The notes: generated from the sequence alone by a model not told the origin. Shown: positions 25,422 through 35,561, counted from the first letter of the stretch. The stretch: DNA of 64,000 nt from Syntrophaceae bacterium (GCA_016927935.1 JAFGLS010000083.1:1-64000), one strand, 5' to 3'. Made by a program: numbers and translations.

Positions 25422-26840
25422 TTATTCCTTGGCGGACTTTTCACGATAAGCGTTCAGCTTGTATTTCCGCAAAAGGAGCAGGGAATCACGAACCTGTTCC
25501 GGTTCTGCCAAAAAATGAGAAAGTTCCTCCGGTGTAGCTGTGTCCACGCGAAATGCAATATCATAGCCTTTCTCAAAATAAGCTTTTCGCTCGGGGCGAA
25601 CATTCCAAACGGCTATTGAGGTCAAAAAATGACCTGAAAAAATAATCAAGAAGCCTGTAAAAATTGCACCTTTCAGCAGCGCTTTTGGTTTTTTATGATG
25701 AGCCAGAATGAACATGAATATCCAGACCATTGCTGCAAGCCCATAGATGCTGACACAGGTATAACGAGAAGCCATTCCATAGCCTTTACCGAGTTCAAAC
25801 CTTCCAATTGTAATGAATCCCAAATAGAAAAATGTTTGTAAAATTAGAAAAAGCGGCAGATATGTCCTTTCATACATACGTGACCTAAAAAAGAGCGCCA
25901 GTGCAAAAACATACAAAATAACAATGATCAAACCTATAATCAGCATAGTATCAAATGAAATATAAGTGCAAGCAAAAAAGGCGTCAACACCAACAACACT
26001 TGAAGCAAAAGCGGCGAGAAGAAATTCGCTTACCTCCAAAGGATGGGTGAAGACTTCGGACAAATTGTATGAAGTATTCTCTTTAAAATTTATTCCCCAT
26101 AAATAAAGTGTAGCTGTTACAGCGATAAAAAGACCGATCAAAAGCGCACGAAGCCAGAAATCTTTCGTCAAATTGGAACGATAGTTCAGCAAATAACACA
26201 TGAAGATTGAACATAACGTTGGTATAAAAGATATGTATAGCCTTCCATTAAAAACCAACATAGCCAGAGGCATTAATATAAAAACTGCCGGCAAGTATTT
26301 CCTATCGCCTCTTAAAAGGAATAATTCCAGGTAGATAAAACTCGCAATAAAGAACGGCATTGATGACTGATACAGTAACCCACAATCACTTTGTAAACCT
26401 TCCCATTGAATAATATTAAAAATAATCAATGTAAGGACAAGAAAAGTTGCCGCAATGAATTCCGATGAACACTCCAGTATCAGACTTTTCCGATATTCCC
26501 GATAAATTAAGATAGCGGACGCCAGCATAAAAAAAGGCGTCAAAAAAACCAGGATTTGGGAATTCATGGAGGATAATCTGATATTGGCAATTTGCATTAG
26601 ATTATAACCCAGCATTCTCGAAACGTGGATTGGACGCCAGAGATCATCAAAGGTCATCGTCCCTTTTAAGTAACTTTCAATGAATCCTCCTTTGATCAGA
26701 TACATATCATCGGAACCAACTAAATCAGTGGATGTGTTCCATACGTATATAAATACGAACACGAAGGGAATCAGAAAGGATAAAAAAAGAATAACTTTGG
26801 CTTTTATGGGTGTTTTTACTTTCATCCCTGGATAAGACAT
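25422..26840 (-). CDS. Polytopic GT-C-like membrane protein
   Basis: About 472 aa from the ATG at 26840 (the frame is open to 26900; the start is uncertain). Roughly ten or more hydrophobic segments. After the first helix an extracytoplasmic loop carries GSDDMYLIKGG: paired Asp in this position is the hallmark of GT-C glycosyltransferases using polyprenyl-phosphate sugars. The hydrophilic C-terminal tail has ATPEELSHFLAEPEQV. No family name recognised. Minus-strand neighbour of a B12 radical SAM gene upstream and a flavoprotein gene downstream. Confidence 0.65.
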   Translation of the reverse strand: MSYPGMKVKTPIKAKVILFLSFLIPFVFVFIYVWNTSTDLVGSDDMYLIKGGFIESYLKGTMTFDDLWRPIHVSRMLGYNLMQIANIRLSSMNSQILVFLTPFFMLASAILIYREYRKSLILECSSEFIAATFLVLTLIIFNIIQWEGLQSDCGLLYQSSMPFFIASFIYLELFLLRGDRKYLPAVFILMPLAMLVFNGRLYISFIPTLCSIFMCYLLNYRSNLTKDFWLRALLIGLFIAVTATLYLWGINFKENTSYNLSEVFTHPLEVSEFLLAAFASSVVGVDAFFACTYISFDTMLIIGLIIVILYVFALALFFRSRMYERTYLPLFLILQTFFYLGFITIGRFELGKGYGMASRYTCVSIYGLAAMVWIFMFILAHHKKPKALLKGAIFTGFLIIFSGHFLTSIAVWNVRPERKAYFEKGYDIAFRVDTATPEELSHFLAEPEQVRDSLLLLRKYKLNAYREKSAKE

Positions 26841-26948
26841 TGCTTTCAACTTTTTAATATAGAAATGATTTTGTATATCAATTAATTGAATATTGGGCAA
26901 TAAAATGTAAAATATTCCACAGAATATAATATAAATTACATTTTTAAT

Positions 26949-28355
26949 TCAGACGGTACGGCGCCCGAGTGGCAGAATTTTGAACAGAGTTAAAAACGCA
27001 TACCGTGGAAGTTGAAAGAATTGCGGATGGTAGATGACCAAATTCAATAGTCTTTTGTAATTAAAATAGAAGCGAAGATAGGCGTGTCGAATGACTTTCC
27101 TCAAATCACTATCCGACATGGACGAAATGTTGAGTGTGTTAGTGTAATAAAAGGTCATCTTTTTCGGGCTAACGGCGTCATTTATATTTTGAGCAGCCAT
27201 TTTCGCAAGTTCAGTCCCTGCAAATGGTGTGACAAGATAGAATGCTGCACGGTGTAGGACGGAGCGAACTGCAAAATCGACTGTAGCAGAGGCTTCTTCA
27301 TAAGACTCCGTCGGAAACCCGATCATGAAGAAACCGGAAGTGTAAATTCCCACGTCAACAGCCGCGTTGATGGCAAGAATTGCCTTGTCGATATTCAGAT
27401 TTTTATGAATCATTTTCTGCAGCCGCGGACTGGATGTCTCGATAGCGAAACTAACTGACACTGTCCCCGCTTGCTTGAAAAACAACATGTCTTCCGGTTC
27501 AAGCATGTCAGCCCGCAAGCCGTTTGCAAAATGCAATTTGACACCACATAATCTGTTTTGAATGCCTGTAAGTACTGCATACATCCTTTCCCTGTCCACA
27601 TTGAAGCAGTCATCAATTATCTCAAATTCCTTGAATCCATATCGGAAACGGAGTTCTTCCATCTCTGCCAATACCGACTGGGCCGTCCTCTTTCTGAAGA
27701 TCTTGCCCATTGTCCGATGGCAGTAAGCGCACTGGAAAGGGCAGCCGCGTGAAGTGACTATTGCCATATAATGCCTACAGCCTACGACGGCCCCCGAAGG
27801 CATTTTTGCGTAAAGTTTATGATCCAATAAATCCCAAGCGGGAAACGGAAGCGCGTTTAGTTCATCTTCGGTAAGATAACGCCCCGGATTGATTTTTATC
27901 CGCCCATCAACTACGGATGCCGTGCCGGCTATCGATTCTGTGGGAAGTCCTTTATTTAAGGCCTCCACCAGTTCCGGAAATACAAGTTCTCCTTCGCCAA
28001 TAACAACAAAGTCCGCTCCAAAGGTCTTTAAAGACTCTCCCGGATTAGCTGAAGGCCAGGGACCGCCAAATGTAACAGGCACATCTGGCAATATCCCTCG
28101 TATGATGCGCATGATTTCTCTTGTTTGCTCAAGCTCTGTAACAATGATACTGACACCGATGAAGTCCGGTTTCCATCTGGTGATGGTCCGTCTGAGCACA
28201 CGAAGGTCTCTGCAATCACTACCGCAATCGTGAATTTTTACTTCATGTCCGGCTTTTCTCAAAACAGCTCCGATGTACATGAGTCCCATCGGCTGTGTTA
28301 TTGTATAAAATTCGGGCAAATAGAATCTTGGTTTGATCAGCAGTATTTTCGACAT
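26949..28355 (-). CDS. B12-binding-type radical SAM protein (paralogue A)
   Basis: 468 aa. Residues 1-140: Rossmann-like cobalamin-binding-type domain (QPMGLMYIGAVLRKAGHEV, FGGPWPSANP, ADFVVIGEGE); no DxHxxG, as is common among radical SAM members. Radical SAM core starts at TSRGCPFQCAYC with cluster cysteines 205, 209 and 212; FEIIDDCFNVD and FMIGFPTESYEEA are later barrel strands. The last about 100 residues are basic and aromatic. Family precedents include C-methylation and ring-forming or ring-contracting chemistry on unactivated carbon. Same length and motifs as the proteins at 30739, 48324 and 50117. First gene of the minus unit leading into the glycan locus. Confidence 0.88.
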   Translation of the reverse strand: MSKILLIKPRFYLPEFYTITQPMGLMYIGAVLRKAGHEVKIHDCGSDCRDLRVLRRTITRWKPDFIGVSIIVTELEQTREIMRIIRGILPDVPVTFGGPWPSANPGESLKTFGADFVVIGEGELVFPELVEALNKGLPTESIAGTASVVDGRIKINPGRYLTEDELNALPFPAWDLLDHKLYAKMPSGAVVGCRHYMAIVTSRGCPFQCAYCHRTMGKIFRKRTAQSVLAEMEELRFRYGFKEFEIIDDCFNVDRERMYAVLTGIQNRLCGVKLHFANGLRADMLEPEDMLFFKQAGTVSVSFAIETSSPRLQKMIHKNLNIDKAILAINAAVDVGIYTSGFFMIGFPTESYEEASATVDFAVRSVLHRAAFYLVTPFAGTELAKMAAQNINDAVSPKKMTFYYTNTLNISSMSDSDLRKVIRHAYLRFYFNYKRLLNLVIYHPQFFQLPRYAFLTLFKILPLGRRTV

Positions 28356-28691
28356 TTGAATTGAGACCCATTCAAATATTACTTAAATAGCAACTTTCTT
28401 ATACTCATTTTTGTAAATTTCTTCCAAGAGGTATAATTTTACATTAAAAAAGGCAAGAAATCTATCACAGGGCTAAGATCGCCCTTAATATATCCAAATA
28501 TTTGATATATTATCCGATATTATCAATACGCTTAATCTTGTGATTATTTATGTACCAAGAAAAATATTACAATTCTTTGACATTTTTACAGGTTGATATT
28601 TATAGAAAAATATTTAATACACAAAAATGAGAAAATGCTAATTTGCATAAATTAGCTTGCAGTTTATTTAGATTTTTAAGGTTGTCGCTAA
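28356..28691. other. Divergent gene-free stretch with candidate promoter
   Basis: 336 bp, very AT-rich, between the minus-strand radical SAM gene and the plus-strand GT-C gene. TTGACA (28577-28582), 17 nt, TTATAG (28600-28605) could be a plus-strand promoter with a leader of about 85 nt. A small AGGGC/GCCCT stem lies near 28471. Nothing else recognisable. Confidence 0.4.
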
Positions 28692-30605
28692 GTGAAAAAT
28701 AAATTTTATTCCGGCCAGCTCTTTCCATTCTTTATATCTCTTTGTATTTTTGTTATTGCCGCTGTATTTGGATGGCTCAAGCTTCGCTACGGTTTTAATT
28801 TTACAGATGAAGGCTGGGCAATGACAGAAGCATGGCGTATTGCCGCGGGTGATGATTTTTTTAGAGACAAAATTTTAGGAGCGTTGAGAATGGCTCCGCT
28901 TATCAATACGCCAATTTTCAAGTATTATCCGGGAATAACATTGCTTGGCTTCCGTAAATTGCAATTCTTTCTTACTATTATTTCACTGCTGTTTTTAAGT
29001 TTTTCATTATACAAAATCAGTAAAGAATTCTGGTATTCACCGATAATATTTTCTCTTTTTGCATTCACAGGCCTTGACCCCACAGGAATGATGTCAAATC
29101 TCAGTTATTTCACCTATACTCATTTATTTATCACCCTTCATTTGGCATTTTTAATCATGGGACTGATTCAACAATCCATTTTATGGAAAAGGATTTTATT
29201 TATCATAGCAGGGATATTTTTATGGCTGATAAGTTTCAGCTTGCTGCATATGAGTCTTAGCTTTCTATCCGCAATATTATTATTTCTTATATTTAAAAAA
29301 TACAAAATAGGATTTCCTAATTTTAATTTAAAGGATCTCTATTTTATCATTGCACCATTTCTATTATTCTGGACAATCTTTTTTTGTATTTATGGAAATC
29401 TTTTTATTCGGCAAATAATTACAGAAGCTTATGGATTTCTTATCACAACAACTCATCAACCAGGATATCTTCTCTCCATAAATTGGGATATTTCGAAACG
29501 TATCATAATTATACTTCCATTTATTGTTACATTCTTATTCAGTACAAAGATATCAAAAAAAGTACCACTAATTTGTGTCTTATCAATACTTGCAGTATTG
29601 ATGTATGAGATTATTGATACGTCGTTGTTCGGCTTAATAAAACCTTTCTACCGTGGGTGGTATAATAGCTGGGCAGGCAGGCCTTTGTGGTTTGCCGCGT
29701 TAATGATATCGTTATATTTTTTACTTTTATGTTATTTTATACTCAAGGTTTTTAAAAAAGATTCCTGGAATAATTATGAATTATCCGGATTTGTCTTTTT
29801 TATTTACGGAATAATTTCGGCAGCAAACGCAAATTTCTTTTCTGCCTTGGGTGCTATTGTTGTGCTGTATTCTTCTATACCTGCCATAGCTGCAACGACC
29901 TGTATAATTTTATCTATAGAAACAATTAAAAAGCGTCTATATCTTGTCCAATTGGTTATTTTATTTCTGTTTTTCGCACCCTTTTACTATACAACGGCTT
30001 GGTCTGACTGGAAATTTACCTTTTTCGATGTGGCTCCTGAAGAAGCAAATGCTGAAATAGAAAATGGATTCGGTAGAGATATCAAAACGAATCAAATCTA
30101 TAAAAATTTATATGACTGGATTAGCACAACAGCCAAAATTTACTCGAAAAAGGATGATTATATAATCTCCTATGTTAACTCCCCCATGGTGTATATGATT
30201 GCCCGGCGCAGACCAGCTCTTGAAATATCTCATATTGATTTTAATGAATTGTCGCACGATCATCCTAATACAGCTATAGATTTATTATCATTCTTGCATC
30301 TAAAAAATCTACCGGAGAATTGGAATCCTTATGACCTCGGCATAGAGTTAATGAAAAGACGCGGACGTAGACCACAAATGGTTTACGTGTTTGAAGCAGT
30401 ACCAGTTTTAGTTCCCGTCACTTTGGGAAAATCTGAATACCTTTGGCAAGCAAAACAGTTTTCATTTTCATCTGACGATCCGATTTCCCGATATGTACTT
30501 AATAACATGACATTAGTGGATAGTTTCACGATTTCAAAAGAATTTTCACTTCAGGTAAGATGTTTTATTGATAATTCGTCTGCGGTCACTGCACTGAAAA
30601 AATAA
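28692..30605 (+). CDS. Large GT-C-like membrane protein (A)
   Basis: 637 aa, GTG start with AAGG upstream. About ten or more membrane segments in the first 440 residues, then a soluble C-terminal domain of about 190 residues. After the first helix comes FNFTDEGWAMTEAWRI, with DEGW at 39-42, matching the acidic loop that binds metal and polyprenyl-phosphate sugar in GT-C enzymes. Probably transfers a sugar on the outer face of the cytoplasmic membrane. The C-terminal part contains YDLGIELMKRRGRRPQ and is not recognised. Stands alone, plus strand, between two paralogous minus-strand radical SAM genes. Confidence 0.65.
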   Translation: MKNKFYSGQLFPFFISLCIFVIAAVFGWLKLRYGFNFTDEGWAMTEAWRIAAGDDFFRDKILGALRMAPLINTPIFKYYPGITLLGFRKLQFFLTIISLLFLSFSLYKISKEFWYSPIIFSLFAFTGLDPTGMMSNLSYFTYTHLFITLHLAFLIMGLIQQSILWKRILFIIAGIFLWLISFSLLHMSLSFLSAILLFLIFKKYKIGFPNFNLKDLYFIIAPFLLFWTIFFCIYGNLFIRQIITEAYGFLITTTHQPGYLLSINWDISKRIIIILPFIVTFLFSTKISKKVPLICVLSILAVLMYEIIDTSLFGLIKPFYRGWYNSWAGRPLWFAALMISLYFLLLCYFILKVFKKDSWNNYELSGFVFFIYGIISAANANFFSALGAIVVLYSSIPAIAATTCIILSIETIKKRLYLVQLVILFLFFAPFYYTTAWSDWKFTFFDVAPEEANAEIENGFGRDIKTNQIYKNLYDWISTTAKIYSKKDDYIISYVNSPMVYMIARRRPALEISHIDFNELSHDHPNTAIDLLSFLHLKNLPENWNPYDLGIELMKRRGRRPQMVYVFEAVPVLVPVTLGKSEYLWQAKQFSFSSDDPISRYVLNNMTLVDSFTISKEFSLQVRCFIDNSSAVTALKK

Positions 30606-30624
30606 ATTAAATCTTAACTCAACG

Positions 30625-30643
30625 AATCCGAGACGGATTTTTC
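30625..30643 (+). terminator. Weak intrinsic terminator
   Basis: Stem AATCCG / CGGATT with a 3-nt loop followed by TTT, 20 nt after the stop codon of the plus-strand membrane protein gene and ahead of a convergent radical SAM gene. Short stem, so only moderately convincing. Confidence 0.4.
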
Positions 30644-30738
30644 AGATAAGCAATCTTTATCGAAAAAACGTAGGGCTTGACAATATCCCATTATATTATC
30701 AAAAAAGCACCGGATACCGATCCAAAATTCATTCTGTG

Positions 30739-32142
30739 TTAGGTCTTCACCATTGATTTCAATGTTATTAATGAGTTTCGCAAAAGAAAAAGACGATTGG
30801 GATGAATCATCATCACCCTCCATACTCTTTTGAGATTCAAATAGAAGCGCCTATATGCATATCGGAATACTTCCCTGTATTCACTATCCGACATTGCCGA
30901 TACATTAAAATAAACTTTAAGGAAGTTTGAATAAATTGGGTCTATTTCATGATATTTTTCTATTTGTTTATCTGATAACATTTCTGCCAGTTCAGTTCCC
31001 GGAAATGGTTTAGGATTTAAAAAGTAAGCACGGTGAAGAGAAGAATGAGCTGCAAATTCCACTGTGGCAGACGCTTCCTCATAAGTTTCTGTCGGAAAAC
31101 CAATCATGAAGTAACCGGAAGTATAAATTCCTGCCTTGACAGCTGCATTGATGATAAGAAAGGCTTTATCGATGTTCAGATTCCGGCGAATCATCTTTTG
31201 TAACCGCGGGCTGGCGGTTTCGATGGCGAAATCAACCGACACTGTACCCGCCTGCTTAAAAAGCAGCATGTCTTCCGGTTCAAGTATATCAGCCCGCAGG
31301 CCATTTCTGAAATGCAGTTTGACATCACCGAACCTATCCCGAATACCGGCAAGTATCGCGTACATTCTTTCACGGTCAATATTAAAACAGTCATCAAGTA
31401 TAATAAATTCTTTAAATCCATATTTAAAACGAAGTTCTTCTATTTCGGCAAGAACAGATTCCACCGATCGCTTTCTGAATACTTTACCCATCGTCTTATG
31501 GCAATAAATACAGTGATAAGGACATCCACGAGAAGTAAGGATTAACATAGTGGGAGGTCTAGAACCTAAATTAATGACAGAAGGCGCTTTTGAATACAGG
31601 TTATGATCCAATAAATCCCACGCTGGGAAAGGAAGCAAATTAAGTTCATTTTCGCTAAGGTATCGTGAAGAATTTATCTTTATAGTACCATTAACCAGAG
31701 AAGCTGTCCCTGCTACAGAATCCGTTGGAAGTTTTTTATTTATCGCATCTATCAGGTTGGGAAAAACAAACTCTCCTTCACCTATTACAACAAAATCAGC
31801 CTCTAATATATTGATTGCTTCTCCCGGATCTATCGAAGGCCATGGACCACCTAAAGTTACCGGAACATCAGGAATAATCTCGCGGATGATTCCTATTATT
31901 GTTTTGGTTCGAGTAACCTCCGTGACTATTATACTAATACCAATAAAATCAGGTTTCCATTTCATTAATATCTGTCTGAGCACATGAAAGTCATTATTAT
32001 CTATGGCACTATCATGAATTTTTACTTCATGACCGGTTTTTTTCAAAACGGCACCGATATACATCAGCCCCATAGGTTGAATTACATATTTATTCTCCAT
32101 CATCTCCAGAAAACTTGGCTTAATCAGCAGTATCTTTGACAT
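30739..32142 (-). CDS. B12-binding-type radical SAM protein (paralogue B)
   Basis: 467 aa, same architecture as the protein at 26949. The N-terminal domain has IQPMGLMYIGAVLKK and LGGPWPSIDPGEA; the cluster motif TSRGCPYHCIYC gives Cys207, Cys211 and Cys214; IILDDCFNID and FMIGFPTETYEEA follow. The N-terminus differs by a one-residue insertion (SFLEMMENKY) and it is the most divergent of the four. Upstream, 32152-32180 holds an AT-only 9-bp hairpin in its leader. The methyltransferase at 32286 precedes it on the same strand, so the two may be co-transcribed. Confidence 0.87.
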   Translation of the reverse strand: MSKILLIKPSFLEMMENKYVIQPMGLMYIGAVLKKTGHEVKIHDSAIDNNDFHVLRQILMKWKPDFIGISIIVTEVTRTKTIIGIIREIIPDVPVTLGGPWPSIDPGEAINILEADFVVIGEGEFVFPNLIDAINKKLPTDSVAGTASLVNGTIKINSSRYLSENELNLLPFPAWDLLDHNLYSKAPSVINLGSRPPTMLILTSRGCPYHCIYCHKTMGKVFRKRSVESVLAEIEELRFKYGFKEFIILDDCFNIDRERMYAILAGIRDRFGDVKLHFRNGLRADILEPEDMLLFKQAGTVSVDFAIETASPRLQKMIRRNLNIDKAFLIINAAVKAGIYTSGYFMIGFPTETYEEASATVEFAAHSSLHRAYFLNPKPFPGTELAEMLSDKQIEKYHEIDPIYSNFLKVYFNVSAMSDSEYREVFRYAYRRFYLNLKRVWRVMMIHPNRLFLLRNSLITLKSMVKT

Positions 32143-32285
32143 TGAAAAAACCTTTAAAAAAGCTAGTCTCGTTTTTAAAGAAAGGCTAGTAATTACACAT
32201 ACTCAAAATATTTATAATAATAGGGTTCAGAAATTTTATTTGCTGTTGCTATTCACAAATTCAACCCTTAATTAAAATCTAAGAA

Positions 32286-33113
32286 CTATTTTTCCGCCCG
32301 AAAAAGATAATAATATTTGAATTTTTCACTGAACAAATATTTAAATGTTTCGATGGATCTCTCAAATCTTTTAATCTCACATTTACCAAATACTTTTATC
32401 AAAACGTTTTTGTTCCTGATAATATTTTCATGCCAAGAATTAAACGTTGTTTCCGTTTCTTTACTTACATCTCTGAAAAATATATTTTTAAAACTGGATT
32501 TACGCAATAATTCGATGTATCGTTGAGGTGTTTCTGTTATTCCTCCTCCGAATGTTTTTATCATGTTAACCAGCTGAAAAATATTTTTAAACTTAAAAAC
32601 AAAATTGTATTTTTCACTTCTCAAAACATCCGAAAGAAGAACAAACCCGCCCGGTCTCAATAATCTGTAGCATTCATCGAACAGCAACGCTTTGTTCAGT
32701 GCCAAATGAGATGATTCCATCATCCATATTACATCAAAGCTTTTATCGGGAAATCCGGTAGAAGTCATATCCGCAACTATGAAACGAATCTTCCCATTGT
32801 ATTTGTTTCCCTGAATTCTGCTGTTGGCTAACTCAACTCCCTTCCTACTTATGGAAATACCTGTTATGTCCGAGCCAAATTTATCATAAAGGTAAACAGC
32901 AGGGGCCCCAATGCCACACCCCGCATCTAATATCTTTGTTTTCGGACCAAGTTTGCACAAAGAAGCAAGTTCATCAATAAGGTTATCGGTCGCTCTATCA
33001 AGATTATCTTCGAGTGTTTTGAAATATCCGATATGAAAATTATCACCAAAAATATATCTCCATCCTTCAGTTATCGAATCGTAATGGTATCCCACATCGA
33101 AATATTTTTTCAT
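32286..33113 (-). CDS. SAM methyltransferase, UbiE/sterol-MT-like (paralogue A)
   Basis: 275 aa. Motif I ILDAGCGIGAP (61-71), acidic strand ITGISISRKGVELA, VIWMMESSHL, LLRPGGFVLLSDV. The opening FDVGYHYDSITEGWRYIFGD resembles C-methyltransferases acting on prenyl, sterol or tocopherol-like lipids and cyclopropane-synthase relatives. Paralogous to the protein at 39462 (shared YDSIT-GWRYI-GDNFH-GYFK). Divergent from a SPASM radical SAM gene. A lipid-like acceptor is inferred. Confidence 0.82.
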   Translation of the reverse strand: MKKYFDVGYHYDSITEGWRYIFGDNFHIGYFKTLEDNLDRATDNLIDELASLCKLGPKTKILDAGCGIGAPAVYLYDKFGSDITGISISRKGVELANSRIQGNKYNGKIRFIVADMTSTGFPDKSFDVIWMMESSHLALNKALLFDECYRLLRPGGFVLLSDVLRSEKYNFVFKFKNIFQLVNMIKTFGGGITETPQRYIELLRKSSFKNIFFRDVSKETETTFNSWHENIIRNKNVLIKVFGKCEIKRFERSIETFKYLFSEKFKYYYLFRAEK

Positions 33114-33278
33114 TCTTGCACTCGTTAAAAGCTTTTTATTTATGAATCAAACAATTTTCCCTACAAAAAATAATAGAAGTCTTCAAATTTCACTTCATTG
33201 GACTCTTATATCGAAAGGTAAAATATTTTATACATTTTTTATTATATTATTTATATATAAAAAATTACAAATATTCTC

Positions 33279-33307
33279 TTGACACACAAAACGATTATTC
33301 ATATCTT
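33279..33307 (+). promoter_or_regulatory. Sigma70-type promoter of SPASM radical SAM gene
   Basis: TTGACA (33279-33284), exactly 17 nt, TATCTT (33302-33307), in the 260-bp divergent gap 33114-33373. The -35 context and ATTATTCATAT before the -10 repeat what is seen at 15524. Confidence 0.55.
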
Positions 33308-33373
33308 TTTCCAAGCTACTTAAATTAATAGGTTATATATAATCAAATACTTTTTTAAGTAATAACGAGAAAT

Positions 33374-34504
33374 ATGAGCATAATCGACAAAGAAGGACTT
33401 CTTTCTTTTTTAGTTCGGGCCTTTCGTTTATCCAGTTTTTTTTATTTCCTTAAGAAACCTCTTCTCTTACTTAGAATTGCTAAGGTAGCTTTTTACTATG
33501 CCGTTCTGAAGAAAAACATACTATGGAAAGCGGATCTTTCTCTTCTCGGTGATTGTAATCTTAATTGTCAACATTGTTTTGCACACAATTTTAAGACTAC
33601 CGCGCAGAAAAAATATAATAAAAAAGAACTTTCGACGGTAGAGATAATCAGTGTAATCAAGGAATGCTCTTCAATGGGAATATTTAATTTTGACTTTCAA
33701 GGTGGAGAGGTTTTATTGCATTCAGATTTGGAAACAATAATTAAGGCTACTAAACCATCTCGTTCATATATAAATATTGTTACCAATGGGATACTCTTTA
33801 ATGAAGATTGGGCTGTAAAACTAAAAAGATGGGGAGTTGATGAAATTTCTTTTAGTCTCGATAGTTACATTCCGGAAGAACATGATAATCTTCGTAATAA
33901 ACCTGAGGTGTTTTCAAAATTGATGAAAGCTATTAAAATAGCGCAGAAATATAAATTTCAAATATTAATTTTTACAACGGTAACACATAAAACGTTGCGT
34001 TCCGAGGGAGTAAGGTGTTTGCACAATTTTACTCTCAAGAATAATTTCATCCAGCAACTTTTTATTGGAATTCCCATTGGCAAATGGCTTGGCAGAACAG
34101 ATATTCTGATTAATGATGATGATCACAAATACATGGAGAAATTGGCTAAAAATACTAAATATAATATCCGTCGTGATATGACCCCTCATTTCTTTCGTTC
34201 AGGATGCCCGGCTGTGAAAGAAAGTTTCTATATGACTCCTTATGGAGATATATTACCTTGTCCTTTTATACATATTTCTCTGGGCAACATCCGAGATCAT
34301 TATTTAAAAGACATTATTGAAAGAGCATTAACAATTGAAGAATTCAAAAATTATTGTCCCGTTTGCCTTATAGGAGAAGACAAGGGGTTTATCAATAAGT
34401 ATGGCAAAAAGTTGTTCCAATGTGAAGAATCCCCCATAAATGGCGATGAAATATTGGATTTCAAAACTAATTTGCCTCATCGTTTAACTCCCTTGGTTAA
34501 TTAA
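33374..34504 (+). CDS. Radical SAM/SPASM protein
   Basis: 376 aa. An N-terminal hydrophobic/basic segment (about 12-55) precedes the cluster motif CNLNCQHC (Cys61, 65, 68). QGGEVLLHSDL takes the GGE place, followed by NIVTNGILFN and ISFSLDSYIPEEHD. The C-terminal SPASM-like region has SGCPAVKESF, GDILPCPF and YCPVCLIGED, giving enough Cys for an auxiliary cluster. Such enzymes modify peptides, sugars or lipids; no precursor peptide gene is visible next to it. It lies 7 nt before the methyltransferase gene at 34512. A truncated copy is at 37606. Confidence 0.85.
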   Translation: MSIIDKEGLLSFLVRAFRLSSFFYFLKKPLLLLRIAKVAFYYAVLKKNILWKADLSLLGDCNLNCQHCFAHNFKTTAQKKYNKKELSTVEIISVIKECSSMGIFNFDFQGGEVLLHSDLETIIKATKPSRSYINIVTNGILFNEDWAVKLKRWGVDEISFSLDSYIPEEHDNLRNKPEVFSKLMKAIKIAQKYKFQILIFTTVTHKTLRSEGVRCLHNFTLKNNFIQQLFIGIPIGKWLGRTDILINDDDHKYMEKLAKNTKYNIRRDMTPHFFRSGCPAVKESFYMTPYGDILPCPFIHISLGNIRDHYLKDIIERALTIEEFKNYCPVCLIGEDKGFINKYGKKLFQCEESPINGDEILDFKTNLPHRLTPLVN

Positions 34505-34511
34505 TCTTATT

Positions 34512-35561
34512 ATGGTTAAAAATAAGTATCTGGAATTAAATCAACGAAATAGCGAAATTAATAAATTTAAAGTCCACTACGATTACAGCTGTGTAATTTG
34601 TAATGCAAAGACCCCCTCTCAATTTATCGGTGGTGTTTCCGAACATGAATATTCCCAAACCACTTCTCTTATTTTTCCTGTTTACCGATGCTGTACATGT
34701 CAATTAACCTATCTTTATCCGCGGCCGGATGTTTCAGAATTAAAAACAATTTATCCTCCTGATTACTATTCATATAATTTATCCATGAATAAGCCAGAAA
34801 CAGAATCAAATAAAAGATCTTTTGTAAAAACAATTTGGTTCTGGATGAATTTACGCACCTATCGTACCAAGTTATCTCCATTTATAAAACAACCAGCCGA
34901 AAGAACTCTCAAAATTTTAGATATTGGCTGCGGTACGGGAGCTCAATTAGACAACATGAAAAAACTTTTCCCTTACAGCGAAACTCACGGCGTTGATATA
35001 AACAAACTTGCTCTCGAAAAAGCAGAAAAAGGTGGCCATAAATTATATTATGGACGTTTTGAAGACGTAAATCTTCCTTGTGGATATTTTGATGTTGTGC
35101 ATTCAACGCATGTGATCGAACATGTTGAACGCCCGGACATATTCGTGCAAAAATGTTTAGATTTATTATCCCCTAACGGCATATTGCTTATTGAAACTCC
35201 TAACACAAATTCACTTGATTATAAAATATTCAAAAAGGGACATTGGGGAGGATACCATGCTCCAAGGCACTGGTACTTATTCAATATTGAAACGTTTCGT
35301 AATTTAGCCAAACGGTTCAATGCACAAATCATATATTATGCTCCTTATAACACGGCTGTATTCTGGAACTGGAGTTGTCACTCGATCTGTAAAGCTTTAT
35401 TTGGAAAAAAAATTGCTGACAGATTATTTCCGCCCATAACTATTTTTTACGGAGGATTACATTCCTTCATTATATTGAGTTTTTTTTCAATTTTAGAAAG
35501 AATAATATTAGGACTATTTAATAAAGCTAATTCCATGAGGATTATATTAAAGAAAATTTAG
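34512..35561 (+). CDS. Methyltransferase with N-terminal zinc-ribbon
   Basis: 349 aa. Residues 27-63 hold two cysteine pairs (CVIC and CCTC), a zinc-ribbon typical of the sugar C-methyltransferase-like family found in antibiotic and O-antigen loci. YPPDYYSYN follows, as in many such proteins. The SAM domain has ILDIGCGTGAQ, THGVDINKLALEKA and HVIEHVERPDIF. The end is hydrophobic and may attach to the membrane. Starts 7 nt after the radical SAM gene and is surely in its operon. Sugar or aglycone methylation is plausible. Confidence 0.8.
   Translation: MVKNKYLELNQRNSEINKFKVHYDYSCVICNAKTPSQFIGGVSEHEYSQTTSLIFPVYRCCTCQLTYLYPRPDVSELKTIYPPDYYSYNLSMNKPETESNKRSFVKTIWFWMNLRTYRTKLSPFIKQPAERTLKILDIGCGTGAQLDNMKKLFPYSETHGVDINKLALEKAEKGGHKLYYGRFEDVNLPCGYFDVVHSTHVIEHVERPDIFVQKCLDLLSPNGILLIETPNTNSLDYKIFKKGHWGGYHAPRHWYLFNIETFRNLAKRFNAQIIYYAPYNTAVFWNWSCHSICKALFGKKIADRLFPPITIFYGGLHSFIILSFFSILERIILGLFNKANSMRIILKKI

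Noticed and set aside
30614-30823. 69-codon minus-strand frame at the end of radical SAM paralogue B
   Set aside because: Overlaps the intact gene's end in another frame; no ribosome site or domain; could be chance in AT-rich DNA.
32152-32180. Perfect 9-bp hairpin CTTTAAAAA / TTTTTAAAG before radical SAM paralogue B, considered as attenuator or terminator
   Set aside because: The stem is nearly all A/T and weak; not enough to claim regulation.
33374-34504. SPASM radical SAM gene considered as part of a RiPP (peptide-modifying) cluster
   Set aside because: No short precursor-like ORF, peptidase or exporter next to it; the context is methyltransferase and lipid/glycan genes.
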